From assembly GCA_947625015.1 (NCBI GenBank), contig CANQMR010000012.1, forward strand, positions 20,165 through 84,164: a DNA stretch of 64,000 bases, written 5' to 3'. The DNA is from an uncultured Lachnospiraceae bacterium. Its GTDB lineage: Bacteria > Bacillota > Clostridia > Lachnospirales > Lachnospiraceae. Below, piece by piece: positions 7,776 through 17,078 of the stretch; the stretch's first letter is position 1; each line of letters opens with the position of its first letter. A model generated the notes under the pieces. It was not told the DNA's origin, searched no databases, and saw only the letters and a program-made list of their open reading frames with translations. A program made the translations under genes and the position numbers.

Positions 7776-8618
7776 GTGAGCGAGAAAAAAAGAAAGAAAA
7801 GGAGAGTTATTCCCGGATTTGGGTTATCATTGGGCGTCACCATAACTTTGCTTGGGTTTATTGTGGTGATTCCATTATGTTCCCTGGTTGTCTTTTCCGC
7901 CCAGCTGTCCTTTTCCGATTTTATAGAAACCGTAACAAGGCCCAGGGTATTGTCCAGCTATGCAGTAAGTTTCCAGACAGCATTTATTGCGGCAATTATT
8001 GATGCGGTAATGGGGATCATTATCGCCTGGGTGCTGGTGCGCTATGATTTTCCGGGTAAGAAAATCATGAATGGTATTATTGAATTACCTTTTGCCCTGC
8101 CGACAGCAGTTGCGGGCATATCTTTGACGCATCTTACCACCACCAACGGATGGGTGGGCAGCTTTTTTGACCAATTCGGCATCAAAATTGCCTATACAAA
8201 AATAGGAATTACCGCAGCCCTTGTGTTTATCGGTATTCCATTTGTAGTAAGGTCGGTTCAGCCGGTATTGGAGCGAATCGATCTTCAATATGAAGAGGCT
8301 GCCAATATATTAGGCGCCAACAGCCGCCAGACATTGTTCCAGGTTATTCTTCCGGAGATTTTGCCGGCATTAATCGGAGGCTTTACCATGTCCTTTGCAA
8401 GAGGACTTGGAGAATATGGAAGCGTTGTTTTCATCGCAGGTAACACACCATACGAGACAGAGATTGCACCACTTATGATTATGGCTGAATTACAGGAGTA
8501 TGACTATGCCAGCGCCACATCCATTGCTCTGGTTATGCTGCTCGCCGCATTTATCATTCTGTTTGTAAATGCGGTAATTCAAAGCCGGACATCAAAAATT
8601 GTAAGCGGTATTGCCTGA
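7776..8618 (+). CDS. cysT: sulfate ABC transporter permease CysT (CysU)
   Basis: An integral membrane permease of ~280 residues with six predicted hydrophobic helices. The cytoplasmic coupling motif EEAANILGANSRQTLFQVI, which docks on the ATPase, is followed by LPEILPALIGG. The start is placed at GTG 7776, preceded by a GAGG-containing stretch. An upstream in-frame GTG at 7761 lacks a ribosome binding site but is possible. The N terminus is very basic (EKKRKKRR), as expected for the cytoplasmic side. It lies between sbp and cysW and forms the membrane channel with CysW. Confidence 0.93.
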   Translation: MSEKKRKKRRVIPGFGLSLGVTITLLGFIVVIPLCSLVVFSAQLSFSDFIETVTRPRVLSSYAVSFQTAFIAAIIDAVMGIIIAWVLVRYDFPGKKIMNGIIELPFALPTAVAGISLTHLTTTNGWVGSFFDQFGIKIAYTKIGITAALVFIGIPFVVRSVQPVLERIDLQYEEAANILGANSRQTLFQVILPEILPALIGGFTMSFARGLGEYGSVVFIAGNTPYETEIAPLMIMAELQEYDYASATSIALVMLLAAFIILFVNAVIQSRTSKIVSGIA

Positions 8619-8637
8619 TAACAGAAAGGATTGGTGA

Positions 8638-9465
8638 TTGAATATGAGTATAAGAAAAAATTCCGGACCGGTTAAATGGATTTTAATCGGAATCAGTACC
8701 ATATTTCTGGTACTTATGCTGATCCTGCCGTTAATATATGTAATGGCTACCGCTTTCGGAGACGGCATACAGGTATTTATTAAAGCCGTAACGGATGAAT
8801 ACGCATTAAAGGCAATCCTTCTTACCATTGAGGTAACGATAATTGCCGTACTGATCAATACAATATTCGGTATCTTTGCCGCATGGTGTATTACGCGTTT
8901 CCAGTTCATGGGCAAGAAGGTCATTTCTACATTGATAGATCTGCCACTGACGGTTTCGCCTATTATTGCGGGGCTTATTTATGTACTGACCTTCGGACGG
9001 CAGAGTGCAATCTATCCATATCTCCAGCAGTCAGGCATTAAGATCATATTTGCGGTTCCGGGCGTTGTGCTCGCAACAATATTTGTAACATTTCCTTTTA
9101 TTTCAAGAGAAATTATTCCGTTGCTGACTGCACAGGGAACAGACGAGGAAGAAGCCGCTGCGTTGATGGGCGCCGGCGGATTTCAAATCTTTTGCGAGAT
9201 TACTTTCCCCCATATTAAATGGGCCCTGCTCTATGGCATTGTACTGTGTACTGCAAGAGCCATGGGGGAATTTGGTGCGGTGTCTGTACTTTCAGGGCAT
9301 CTGAGGGGAAAGACCAACACAATGCCGTTATATATCGAATTGTTATATCAGGGCTATGATTTTACCGGAGCTTTTGCTGTATCCGCTATTCTTGTAGCAA
9401 TGGCTGTGGTGATTCTGATTCTTCGGAGTATATTAGAGGACAAAGGGAAAACGGAAGGGGAATAA
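8638..9465 (+). CDS. cysW: sulfate ABC transporter permease CysW
   Basis: A 275-residue second permease subunit, paralogous to CysT, with hydrophobic helices and the coupling motif DEEEAAALMGAGGFQIFCEI. It partners CysT and CysA in sulfate import. The start is ambiguous: TTG at 8638 is 7 bp after AAGGA, while an ATG at 8644 lies in the same frame, so the first two residues are uncertain. The gene starts 19 bp after cysT ends and stops 3 bp before cysA, so the operon is tightly packed. Confidence 0.93.
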   Translation: MNMSIRKNSGPVKWILIGISTIFLVLMLILPLIYVMATAFGDGIQVFIKAVTDEYALKAILLTIEVTIIAVLINTIFGIFAAWCITRFQFMGKKVISTLIDLPLTVSPIIAGLIYVLTFGRQSAIYPYLQQSGIKIIFAVPGVVLATIFVTFPFISREIIPLLTAQGTDEEEAAALMGAGGFQIFCEITFPHIKWALLYGIVLCTARAMGEFGAVSVLSGHLRGKTNTMPLYIELLYQGYDFTGAFAVSAILVAMAVVILILRSILEDKGKTEGE

Positions 9466-9468
9466 ATT

Positions 9469-10551
9469 ATGTCGGAAGAGATTACAAATTATGTGGAATT
9501 AAAGGGAATCAATAAGACATTTGATGATTATAAAGCGTCTGATGATGTGAATTTTAACATTGAAAAGGGAAAATTGATTGCATTGCTAGGCCCAAGCGGA
9601 AGCGGAAAAACTACCATTCTCCGTATGATTGCCGGATTGGAAACAGCAGATTCCGGCGACATCATCATTAACGGCAAGGTAGTAAACGATGTGCCGGCCA
9701 GCAAGCGCGGAATCGGATTTGTATTTCAGAACTATGCACTGTTCCGCTATAAAACCGTCTACGATAACATTGCCTTTGGGTTAAAAGTAAGCAAATGGGA
9801 TAAGGCAGACATCAGGCAGCGGGTAGATGAACTGATTGAGTTAGTGGGACTAAAAGGATTGGAAAAACGATACCCAAATCAACTTTCCGGAGGACAGCGG
9901 CAAAGGGTTGCCTTTGCAAGAGCTCTGGCTCCGAATCCGGAACTGTTGCTTTTAGACGAGCCTTTTGCCGCCATCGACGCCAAGGTAAGGCAGGAGCTTC
10001 GCAGCTGGCTTCGTGAAATGATTGACAAAGTCGGAATCACCAGTATCTTTGTTACCCATGATCAGGATGAAGCCGTAGAGGTAGCTGACGAAATTATTAT
10101 CACAAACAAAGGAAGAATTGAGCAGATTGGAACGCCTCAGGAAATTTACAGGGAGCCTAAGACATCATTTGTAGCGGAATTTATGGGGCAGCCCGTCCGG
10201 ATTGAAAGCATTAATCAATTCAAGGGATTTACACATTTAGAAGATTCCCGACATGCCGTAATTCGTCCGGAAAATGTCAGCATTACCAAATTAAACGAGC
10301 AATTCAAATATCCTTCTTCCGTTGAGGAAGGCACTGTGGAACGCCTGCTGTTCCGGGGAAAAGAAGTGGAACTGCTCGTTCGAATACATGATGTTCTCAT
10401 AAAGGGAATCCGCCGGGTTGAAGATGAACCGGTTAAGAAACGCGAAAAGGTCAATGTATGTATCTACCGGGCTTATACCTTCCAGGAGGAAGGCGAGATT
10501 ATACCGGTAGGCAATCAGAACATTGAAACAGAAGAGTCTGTTGTTATATAA
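9469..10551 (+). CDS. cysA: sulfate/thiosulfate ABC transporter ATP-binding protein CysA
   Basis: A 360-residue ABC ATPase energising the importer. The Walker A motif GPSGSGKTT is at 41-49, the Q-loop is in FVFQNYALF near 85-92, the signature LSGGQ at 139-143, Walker B LLLLDEP at 159-165, and the H-loop is in FVTHDQDEA. Residues ~235-360 form a TOBE-like regulatory region of the CysA/MalK type. Last gene of the plus-strand operon. It converges with cysN, with a 12-bp hairpin across its stop codon. Confidence 0.95.
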   Translation: MSEEITNYVELKGINKTFDDYKASDDVNFNIEKGKLIALLGPSGSGKTTILRMIAGLETADSGDIIINGKVVNDVPASKRGIGFVFQNYALFRYKTVYDNIAFGLKVSKWDKADIRQRVDELIELVGLKGLEKRYPNQLSGGQRQRVAFARALAPNPELLLLDEPFAAIDAKVRQELRSWLREMIDKVGITSIFVTHDQDEAVEVADEIIITNKGRIEQIGTPQEIYREPKTSFVAEFMGQPVRIESINQFKGFTHLEDSRHAVIRPENVSITKLNEQFKYPSSVEEGTVERLLFRGKEVELLVRIHDVLIKGIRRVEDEPVKKREKVNVCIYRAYTFQEEGEIIPVGNQNIETEESVVI

Positions 10552-10560
10552 CAGCAGACT
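10535..10560. terminator. hairpin between convergent cysA and cysN (possible bidirectional terminator)
   Basis: A 26-base nearly perfect inverted repeat, from AGTCTG (10535) to CAGACT (10560), can form a stem of about 12 bp with one G-T wobble. It spans the cysA stop codon and lies just beyond the cysN stop. No clear T-run follows on either strand, so it may terminate weakly or act as an mRNA 3'-end stabiliser. Confidence 0.5.
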
Positions 10561-10571
10561 CCTGCTTAATC

Positions 10572-12263
10572 CTAAATCATCCAGAAATTATCGGTACATA
10601 CGATCCGCCGATAGGTCTCAAAATGGGACCATTTATTGTGGAATTCCAGACGCTTTTCCTTATCCAGATTCCGGTATTCAAAGAGGAAGTTATCCAAATC
10701 CGCCGTCCCTTTAATCCGCAGGGCAAATCCTCTTTCGTCCAGTACCGGAAGCCCCATATACTGATATGCGGAAAGTGGTATGATATCCTGCACCTTCCGG
10801 TCACGAATTAAAATTGCCACATTATCGTCAATAGCAATAATGTCAAAACAATCCGGATACTTAAAGCTGTCGCCCTCAACGGGAACGCTGTCGCCGACAT
10901 GATAGGTCTTTCCCTCCGTATTCACCTTAGACAAAAACGCATTTTGAAGATTGAAATAAAATTCCTCAAAAATGTAACCGCCGGTATGAAGCTCATCCTT
11001 TTCAAAATAAGGCTTTTCCTGATCCGTATCCACACGCTCCACCACGCCGCAGGCAGAGGTCATATGCGTCACCCGGTCAATCAAAATCAATTCTCCTAAG
11101 GTCTTATTCTTCTTAAAGGCATCCACCACCAGCTTTTCGGAAAATTCCAACCGGCATACAGCCAGCTCATTTTTCGCAATATACTCCGCCTTCAAATGCT
11201 CACCGGTATTGACATCAATCTTATAGTCAATGCGCTTTATGATACCCGGAAGTTTCTTCGTTCCCAGTTTTACCAGATATTCCCTTCCCACAGTAAGTCT
11301 GTCGTCGTCCATCCATAACAGCGTCGTGGTAATATTCCGGGAGATTGCCAGCTGCCCCTCGTCCGTTAAGACACAGCCGCGGCTGACGTCTACCTCCCTG
11401 TCTAACTGAAGCGTAACCGCCTGCCCTGCAAAAGCCGAATCTGCTTCCTTATCTCCAACCAAAATTGCTTTTACCGTAGCCGTTTCATTGCTGGGCAGCG
11501 TTGTTATGGTCTGTCCGGTATGTATCTGCCCCGCTTCAATCTGTCCCTGAAATCCCCTGAACTCATGGTTTGGGCGGCACACTCGCTGTACCGGCATATA
11601 AAATATGGAATCATTCTCATTCTCGGTGACATCTACAGTTTCCAAATAACTAAGCAGCACAGGACCAGAATACCATGGCATATTAGGAGATTTCCGGGTG
11701 ACATTATCGCCCTCTGTCGCGCTGACCGGAATAACCACCACATCATACAGGCCCAGTTGTTCAGAAAGCTCATGAATATCTTTCTCTATGTCCCGGAAGC
11801 GCTGCTCGCTGTAATCCACCAAATCCATCTTATTGACTGCAAAGACAAAATGCCGGATACCCATCAGATTACAGATTCTGGAATGACGTCTGGTCTGCAC
11901 TAACACTCCCTGCTTTGCATCTACCATAACCACTGCCAGCTGCGCGAAGGAAGCGCCAACCGCCATATTACGGGTATATTCCTCATGCCCCGGCGTGTCC
12001 GCCACAATAAAGCTTCTATTATCTGTGGTAAAATAACGGTACGCCACATCAATGGTAATTCCCTGCTCCCGTTCCGCCATCAATCCGTCAAGCAGTAAAG
12101 AGTAATCGATCTCTCCGCCCCGGGAACCTACCTTACTGTCCAAAAGAAGCGCCTCTTTCTGGTCTGCATACAATAATTTGGAATCATACAGAATATGTCC
12201 AATCAGAGTAGACTTTCCGTCATCCACACTTCCGCAGGTTATAAATTTTAATAATCCACTCAT
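10572..12263 (-). CDS. cysN: sulfate adenylyltransferase subunit 1 (CysN GTPase) with a C-terminal extension
   Basis: A 563-residue EF-Tu-like GTPase subunit of ATP sulfurylase, which couples GTP hydrolysis to APS synthesis. P-loop GSVDDGKST is at 11-19, followed by G3 DTPGHE and G4 NKMD. The start at 12263 (MSGLLKF) follows GAGAGGGG and lies 2 bp from the cysD stop; the longer open frame overlapping cysD is rejected. E. coli CysN has about 475 residues. The extra ~130 C-terminal residues contain no P-loop, so this is not a CysN-CysC fusion with an APS kinase. No APS kinase or APS reductase gene is in the window. Confidence 0.92.
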   Translation of the reverse strand: MSGLLKFITCGSVDDGKSTLIGHILYDSKLLYADQKEALLLDSKVGSRGGEIDYSLLLDGLMAEREQGITIDVAYRYFTTDNRSFIVADTPGHEEYTRNMAVGASFAQLAVVMVDAKQGVLVQTRRHSRICNLMGIRHFVFAVNKMDLVDYSEQRFRDIEKDIHELSEQLGLYDVVVIPVSATEGDNVTRKSPNMPWYSGPVLLSYLETVDVTENENDSIFYMPVQRVCRPNHEFRGFQGQIEAGQIHTGQTITTLPSNETATVKAILVGDKEADSAFAGQAVTLQLDREVDVSRGCVLTDEGQLAISRNITTTLLWMDDDRLTVGREYLVKLGTKKLPGIIKRIDYKIDVNTGEHLKAEYIAKNELAVCRLEFSEKLVVDAFKKNKTLGELILIDRVTHMTSACGVVERVDTDQEKPYFEKDELHTGGYIFEEFYFNLQNAFLSKVNTEGKTYHVGDSVPVEGDSFKYPDCFDIIAIDDNVAILIRDRKVQDIIPLSAYQYMGLPVLDERGFALRIKGTADLDNFLFEYRNLDKEKRLEFHNKWSHFETYRRIVCTDNFWMI

Positions 12264-12264
12264 C

Positions 12265-13167
12265 TTAGAAATACCCCTCTCTCTTTCTTTTTTCCATGCT
12301 GGCCGCTCCGCCGTCCTGGTCAATCACGCGGCTGGTTCTCTCCGATTCCACAGAACTTAAGGTTTCTTCTATAATCTCATCTAAGGTTGTCGCCGAAGAC
12401 TCCACGCCGCCGGAAAGCGGATAACAGCCAAGCGTCCGGAACCGCACCATTTTCATTTCCGGCTTCTCGCCCGGCGCTAAACGCATACGGTCATCATCTA
12501 CCATGATAATATTCCCATCCCGGTAAACCACCGGTCTTTCCGCAGCAAAATATAACGGCACAATCGGAATATTCTCTCTTTTTATGTACTGCCAGACGTC
12601 CTTTTCCGTCCAGTTGGAAATAGGAAATACGCGTATGCTTTCGCCCTTGTTGATTTCCGTATTATAGAGTTTCCACATCTCCGGTCTCTGGTTCTTTGGG
12701 TCCCAGGCATGGGATTCGTTGCGGAAGGAAAAAATACGCTCCTTCGCCCGGCTTTTCTCCTCGTCTCTGCGTCCCCCGCCAAAGGCGGCGGTAAATCCAT
12801 ATTTGTTCAACGCCTGTTTCAATGCCTGAGTCTTCATAATATCGGTATAGGAGGCTCCATGGTCAAAGGGGTTGATTCCCTGCTTTACTCCCTCCTCATT
12901 AATATACTCTAACATTTCAATTCCTAATTCCTTTGCCCTTCTATCCCGAAATTCAATCATTTCCCGGAACTTCCATGTGGTATTCACATGCAGAAACGGG
13001 AAAGGCGGTTTTTCCGGATAAAATGCCTTCATCGCCAAATGCAGCATAACCGAACTGTCTTTTCCAATGGAATACAGCATAACCGGTTTTTCGCACTCTG
13101 CCGCAACTTCCCTGATAATATAGATTGCTTCCGCTTCCAGCTCATCTAAATGTGTTAATCCGCCCAT
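12265..13167 (-). CDS. cysD: sulfate adenylyltransferase subunit 2 (CysD)
   Basis: A 300-residue PP-loop ATP pyrophosphatase, the catalytic subunit that adenylates sulfate to APS. The PP-motif SIGKDSSV is at 33-40, with further hallmarks [35 protein letters not shown] and [14 protein letters not shown] consensus-like promoter with the recurrent sulfur motifs precedes it, and cysN follows 1 bp after its stop. Together with CysN it forms the heterodimeric ATP sulfurylase, the first committed step after import by the Sbp-CysTWA system. Confidence 0.96.
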   Translation of the reverse strand: MGGLTHLDELEAEAIYIIREVAAECEKPVMLYSIGKDSSVMLHLAMKAFYPEKPPFPFLHVNTTWKFREMIEFRDRRAKELGIEMLEYINEEGVKQGINPFDHGASYTDIMKTQALKQALNKYGFTAAFGGGRRDEEKSRAKERIFSFRNESHAWDPKNQRPEMWKLYNTEINKGESIRVFPISNWTEKDVWQYIKRENIPIVPLYFAAERPVVYRDGNIIMVDDDRMRLAPGEKPEMKMVRFRTLGCYPLSGGVESSATTLDEIIEETLSSVESERTSRVIDQDGGAASMEKRKREGYF

Positions 13168-13204
13168 GTCAACCCTCCTGCTTTCCTACTATTTTCAATG
13201 GCAC

Positions 13205-13233
13205 ATTATATCACCTATTTTCCTACTTGTAAA
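13205..13233 (-). promoter_or_regulatory. sigma-A promoter of cysDN
   Basis: On the minus strand TTTACA (13228-13233) and TATAAT (13205-13210) are spaced by 17 bp. AACATACT (13233-13240, minus strand) abuts the -35 box and TAGGAAAA lies in the spacer. Both motifs recur at other sulfur promoters in the window, suggesting shared control. Confidence 0.82.
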
Positions 13234-13303
13234 GTATGTTTATAATCATTTGTTATTTTCCGGCCGCTCTTTCCCCATTTATTTCTCCGCTTTTCCATAT
13301 AGC

Positions 13304-13332
13304 TTGACATACACCATATTTAATGCTAATAA
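13304..13332 (+). promoter_or_regulatory. promoter of the pyruvyltransferase-like gene
   Basis: TTGACA (13304-13309) and TAATAA (13327-13332) are spaced by 17 bp, about 40 bp before the ATG at 13369. A TATAAT follows at once but at a poor spacing. Confidence 0.65.
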
Positions 13333-13368
13333 TATAATCGGAAATTTAAAAAACGGAGAGGGGTATTT

Positions 13369-14700
13369 ATGAAAAAAATATTAATTCGTTCGGGGATTTC
13401 TCCCCTTCAGAAAATCAATATTGAGACAATTATCAACCAGAACCGGATCGGCGGAAACGTGGGCAATTTAATCTATGCTTACGGCCTTTACCGCGCGCTT
13501 ATGGTATCCGATGATACAGAGTTCATTCCGGACTGCTATCGGTATCCGCTCAGTCAAATTGACAAATATAACGAAGAATGCGATCGATACATTATTGCCT
13601 TTGCCGATATGTTCCGCCCGCAATCCGTTAAAAAAATGGAAGAAATGACCACCTTTATCGAAAAGCTGAAAATTCCCTGTATCATTACGGGAGTGGGAAT
13701 CAGGGCTTCCCTTGACACAGATATTCGGGAAGGTTATCCCTTTGACGACACTGTAAAGGCTTTACTCAACGCAGTTTTGGACAAATCCGCACTCATCGGC
13801 GTCCGCGGGGAAGTAACCGGGGAATATTTAAAGAGTCTCGGCTATATCGAAGGTAAACACTATACGGTAATCGGCTGTCCCTCCATGTACGGTTTTGGCA
13901 GAACATTAAAACGCAGCGAATTAAAAATACCAGATGAAAATTCTGTTTTCAGTGTAAATATGTCCGTTATGGCGCCCACGAATACCATTAATTTTCTTAC
14001 CAAAATTTTAAGGGAATATCCAAAAAGCTATTTTCTGCCGCAAAGACAGGCCGAACTCTGGACGCTGTACACCGGACTTCCTTATGTCCACAAACGGGAC
14101 TGCCCCTCTTATCCTACCCATATATCCGATCCCATATATCAGGAGGGCCGGGTTAAGTTTTTCCTTCACGCAAAAGCCTGGATGGATTTCTTAAGCGGCA
14201 TGGAATTTTCTGTAGGCAGCCGTATGCATGGCAATATTGCCGCTATTCAGGCCGGCATTCCCTGCCTCTTGATTCCACACGACATGCGGATGAAAGAATT
14301 GGTTGACTACCACCAGCTGCCTCATGTCATGGCAACCGAGGTGGACGAAAACTGGACTTTGGAACAATTAATTGCACATGCAGACTTTGAGAAAATGTAT
14401 CTGTGCCATGCTGAAAATTTCGACAGATATATTTCCTTCCTGGAGCAAAACGAGATTGACCATATTTTTAAGGATTCAAAAAACGGACCGGAAAGTGCGC
14501 CTTTAGACAAAGCCGTTGCCCAGATCGGGCTGCCGGAAGCCGTCCCTTCCGCAATCAACCTAAGTTCGGAGGAACTGGCAATCCGTTGGAACAAAATTAT
14601 GAAAAATTCGACCAAGGAATGGAAGAAGAAGTACGAAGACGAAGTATCCGCCTCCCTCACAACAAAGGTCATCAGAAAGTTAAAGCTCAAGTTCAAATAG
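13369..14700 (+). CDS. polysaccharide pyruvyl transferase family protein
   Basis: A 443-residue protein of the polysaccharide pyruvyltransferase superfamily, which adds pyruvate ketals to exopolysaccharide or cell-wall sugars. Visible hallmarks are the N-terminal glycine-rich RIGGNVGNLIYAYGLYRAL, ITGVGIRA near 107-113, GVRGEVTGEYL, and the C-terminal SRMHGNIAAIQAG motif (SRMHG at 284-288), which is strongly diagnostic. The ~60-residue tail is charged and basic. It is transcribed alone from its own promoter, opposite to the flanking operons. The last 21 bp overlap the 3' end of hemL on the other strand. The acceptor sugar is unknown. Confidence 0.85.
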   Translation: MKKILIRSGISPLQKINIETIINQNRIGGNVGNLIYAYGLYRALMVSDDTEFIPDCYRYPLSQIDKYNEECDRYIIAFADMFRPQSVKKMEEMTTFIEKLKIPCIITGVGIRASLDTDIREGYPFDDTVKALLNAVLDKSALIGVRGEVTGEYLKSLGYIEGKHYTVIGCPSMYGFGRTLKRSELKIPDENSVFSVNMSVMAPTNTINFLTKILREYPKSYFLPQRQAELWTLYTGLPYVHKRDCPSYPTHISDPIYQEGRVKFFLHAKAWMDFLSGMEFSVGSRMHGNIAAIQAGIPCLLIPHDMRMKELVDYHQLPHVMATEVDENWTLEQLIAHADFEKMYLCHAENFDRYISFLEQNEIDHIFKDSKNGPESAPLDKAVAQIGLPEAVPSAINLSSEELAIRWNKIMKNSTKEWKKKYEDEVSASLTTKVIRKLKLKFK

Positions 14701-15972
14701 GCCTGCCGACTTTTTCAATATTTCACAGGTTCTTTCCAAATCTTCTTCCGTATGGGCAGCAGACACGAACATGGCTTCATACTGGGAGGGCGCCAGATAG
14801 ATTCCCTCCTCTAACATGGCATTAAAATACCGGGCGTATTTTTCTGTGTCGGAGGATGCCGCCGACCGGTAATCCCTTACCGGTTCACCGGTAAAAAATA
14901 TGCTCATCAGGGAGCCAATCTGATTTACCCGGACGCTGCTGCCAAAGGACTGACGGACTGTCTCAGCCAGTTGTTGGGTATAGGCCGCTAACCTGTCGTA
15001 AAGACCGTTTTCCTTTTCCTCCTGCAATATTTTGAGGGTTTCCAGACCCGCCGCTGTGGCAACCGGATTGCCGGAAAGGGTGCCCGCCTGATACACGCCG
15101 CCTAAAGGCGCGGCTAACTCCATAATCTCTTTTCTGCCGCCGTAAGCCGCCATGGGCATACCGCCGCCGATAATCTTTCCAAGGGTGGTCAGGTCCGGCG
15201 TCACGCCGTAATATTCCTGGGCGCCGCCCGTCCCTAATCGAAACCCGGTAATCACCTCGTCAAAAATCAAAAGGGCATGATACTGATCGGTTATCCGCCT
15301 AAGCCCCGGCAAAAAGTCCGTTTCCGGCAGCACCACTCCCATGTTGGCCGCCACCGGCTCCACAATCACCGCTGCAATCTCCTGCCCCTGGCTCTCAAAA
15401 AGCGCCTCCACAGACGACAAATCATTGTACTCCGCCACCAGCGTATTTTTTGCATAATCCGCCGGAACACCCAGACTGTCCGGCGTCGACTGGGTTAAAG
15501 CGCCGGAGCCCGCTTTTACCAGCAGCCCGTCGGCGTGTCCATGATAGCACCCCCGAAATTTTATGATTTTATCCCGGCCGGTAAAGCCTCTGGCTATGCG
15601 GATAGCGCTCATCACCGCCTCGGTGCCGGAGTTTACCAGACGCAGCATTTCCATCGACGGCATCAGCTTTTGCACCAGCTCCGCCAAAAGATACTCCCGC
15701 TCTGTAGGCGCGCCGAAGGTAAGGCCTGCTTCGCACGCCTTCTGCACTGCAGCAACCACCCTTTCTTTGGCATGTCCCAAAATCGCCGGTCCCCAGGAGC
15801 AGACATAATCAATGTATTCCCTGCCGTCCACATCCGTTATCTTTGAACCTTTTGCCCGCTTGATGAACAGCGGATTTCTGCCCACCGCCTGAAAGGCCCT
15901 GACGGGACTGTTGACTCCGCCGGGCATATATTTTTTAGACTGTTCAAATAAGTAATCTGACTGTTTTCCCAT
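14680..15972 (-). CDS. hemL: glutamate-1-semialdehyde 2,1-aminomutase (HemL)
   Basis: A 430-residue class III aminotransferase converting glutamate-1-semialdehyde to 5-aminolevulinate. The start motif GGVNSPVRAF, the FRGCYHGHADGLL segment, the FDEVITGFRLG motif and the PLP lysine Lys266 in TTLGKIIGGG are all present. Normal family length. Last gene of the minus-strand tetrapyrrole operon, ~100 bp after hemB. Its 3' end overlaps the convergent pyruvyltransferase gene by 21 bp. An AAGGAG ribosome binding site precedes the ATG. Confidence 0.97.
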   Translation of the reverse strand: MGKQSDYLFEQSKKYMPGGVNSPVRAFQAVGRNPLFIKRAKGSKITDVDGREYIDYVCSWGPAILGHAKERVVAAVQKACEAGLTFGAPTEREYLLAELVQKLMPSMEMLRLVNSGTEAVMSAIRIARGFTGRDKIIKFRGCYHGHADGLLVKAGSGALTQSTPDSLGVPADYAKNTLVAEYNDLSSVEALFESQGQEIAAVIVEPVAANMGVVLPETDFLPGLRRITDQYHALLIFDEVITGFRLGTGGAQEYYGVTPDLTTLGKIIGGGMPMAAYGGRKEIMELAAPLGGVYQAGTLSGNPVATAAGLETLKILQEEKENGLYDRLAAYTQQLAETVRQSFGSSVRVNQIGSLMSIFFTGEPVRDYRSAASSDTEKYARYFNAMLEEGIYLAPSQYEAMFVSAAHTEEDLERTCEILKKSAGLFELEL

Positions 15973-16076
15973 TCTGTTCTCCTTATGTGTTCCCTTTTAT
16001 ATCACACATTTTCGCACACATTTCTCTCTATCCCTGCGCGCATTCCCTGCACACACTCTCCCTGTACATTCTCCCA

Positions 16077-17045
16077 TTACTCTTCCTGTGAAAGCCAGCC
16101 TGCCACATCGAGGGCGTGATAGGTAATGATGATCTTCGCCCCGGCCCGCTTCATGGCGGTTAAGTTTTCCAGCACAATCCGCCTTTCGTCAATCCAACCG
16201 TTTTGCGCAGCCGCCTTGACCATGGAATATTCCCCGCTGACATTATATACGGCAATGGGATAGTTGGTCGCCAGCGATGCCGCCTTGACCACATCCAGGT
16301 AAGCTAACGCCGGTTTTACCATGATGATATCCGCCCCTTCTGCAATATCATTTTCGCACTCCCTTATGGCTTCCCTGCCGTTGGCCGGGTCCATCTGATA
16401 GGTCCGCCGGTCGCCAAAGGCCGGAGTGGAATGCGCCGCATCCCGGAACGGCGAGTAGTAGCCGGAGGCAAACTTGGCGCTGTAAGCCATAATCAGGGTA
16501 TTGATAAACCCTGCCTCATCTAAGGCTTTCCGGATATATTCCACCCTGCCGTCCATCATGTCTGAGGGGGCAATGACATCCGCCCCTGCCTTCGCCAGAC
16601 TGACAGACGCCTTTGCCAGCATCTCCAGCGTCTCGTCATTTAAGATTTCTCCCTCATGCACCAGACCGCAGTGTCCATGGGAGGTGTATTCGCAAAGACA
16701 CACATCCGCAATTACCAAAAGTTCCGGAAAGGTTTTTTTGATATGCCGGATTGCCTGCTGGGTAACGCCTTCATCCCGGTAAGCCTCGCTGCCCACTTCA
16801 TCTTTATGCTTTGGGATTCCAAAGAGCAGGACCGCCGGAATGCCCGCCGCCCTTACCCGTTCTAACTCCTCGTCAATCTGGTCAATGGACCACTGAAAAA
16901 TTCCCGGCATGGAGTCCACAGGGTTTTTTATCTGCTCCCCCTCCGCCACAAAAATCGGATATACCAGTTCTTCTTTCCTCAACGTGGTTTCCCGAACCAT
17001 ATTCCTTATTGTCTCCTTCATCCGCAGCCTACGCATACGAACCAT
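16077..17045 (-). CDS. hemB: delta-aminolevulinic acid dehydratase (porphobilinogen synthase, HemB)
   Basis: A 322-residue enzyme condensing two 5-aminolevulinates to porphobilinogen. The zinc site DVCLCEYTSHGHC contains Cys116, Cys118 and Cys126, so this is a zinc-type enzyme. Lys191 (YSAKFAS) and Lys244 (MVKPALAYLD) are the two Schiff-base lysines. The ATG at 17045 follows an AGAGGG ribosome binding site. It lies 33 bp downstream of the cobA-hemD fusion in the same operon. Confidence 0.97.
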   Translation of the reverse strand: MVRMRRLRMKETIRNMVRETTLRKEELVYPIFVAEGEQIKNPVDSMPGIFQWSIDQIDEELERVRAAGIPAVLLFGIPKHKDEVGSEAYRDEGVTQQAIRHIKKTFPELLVIADVCLCEYTSHGHCGLVHEGEILNDETLEMLAKASVSLAKAGADVIAPSDMMDGRVEYIRKALDEAGFINTLIMAYSAKFASGYYSPFRDAAHSTPAFGDRRTYQMDPANGREAIRECENDIAEGADIIMVKPALAYLDVVKAASLATNYPIAVYNVSGEYSMVKAAAQNGWIDERRIVLENLTAMKRAGAKIIITYHALDVAGWLSQEE

Positions 17046-17078
17046 ACAATCATCCCTCTTTCTCTGTATTTCTTATCT

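Noticed and set aside
12264..12323. Longer cysN start inside cysD
   Set aside because: MSGLLKFITCGSVDDGKS is the normal N terminus and has GAGAGGGG upstream.
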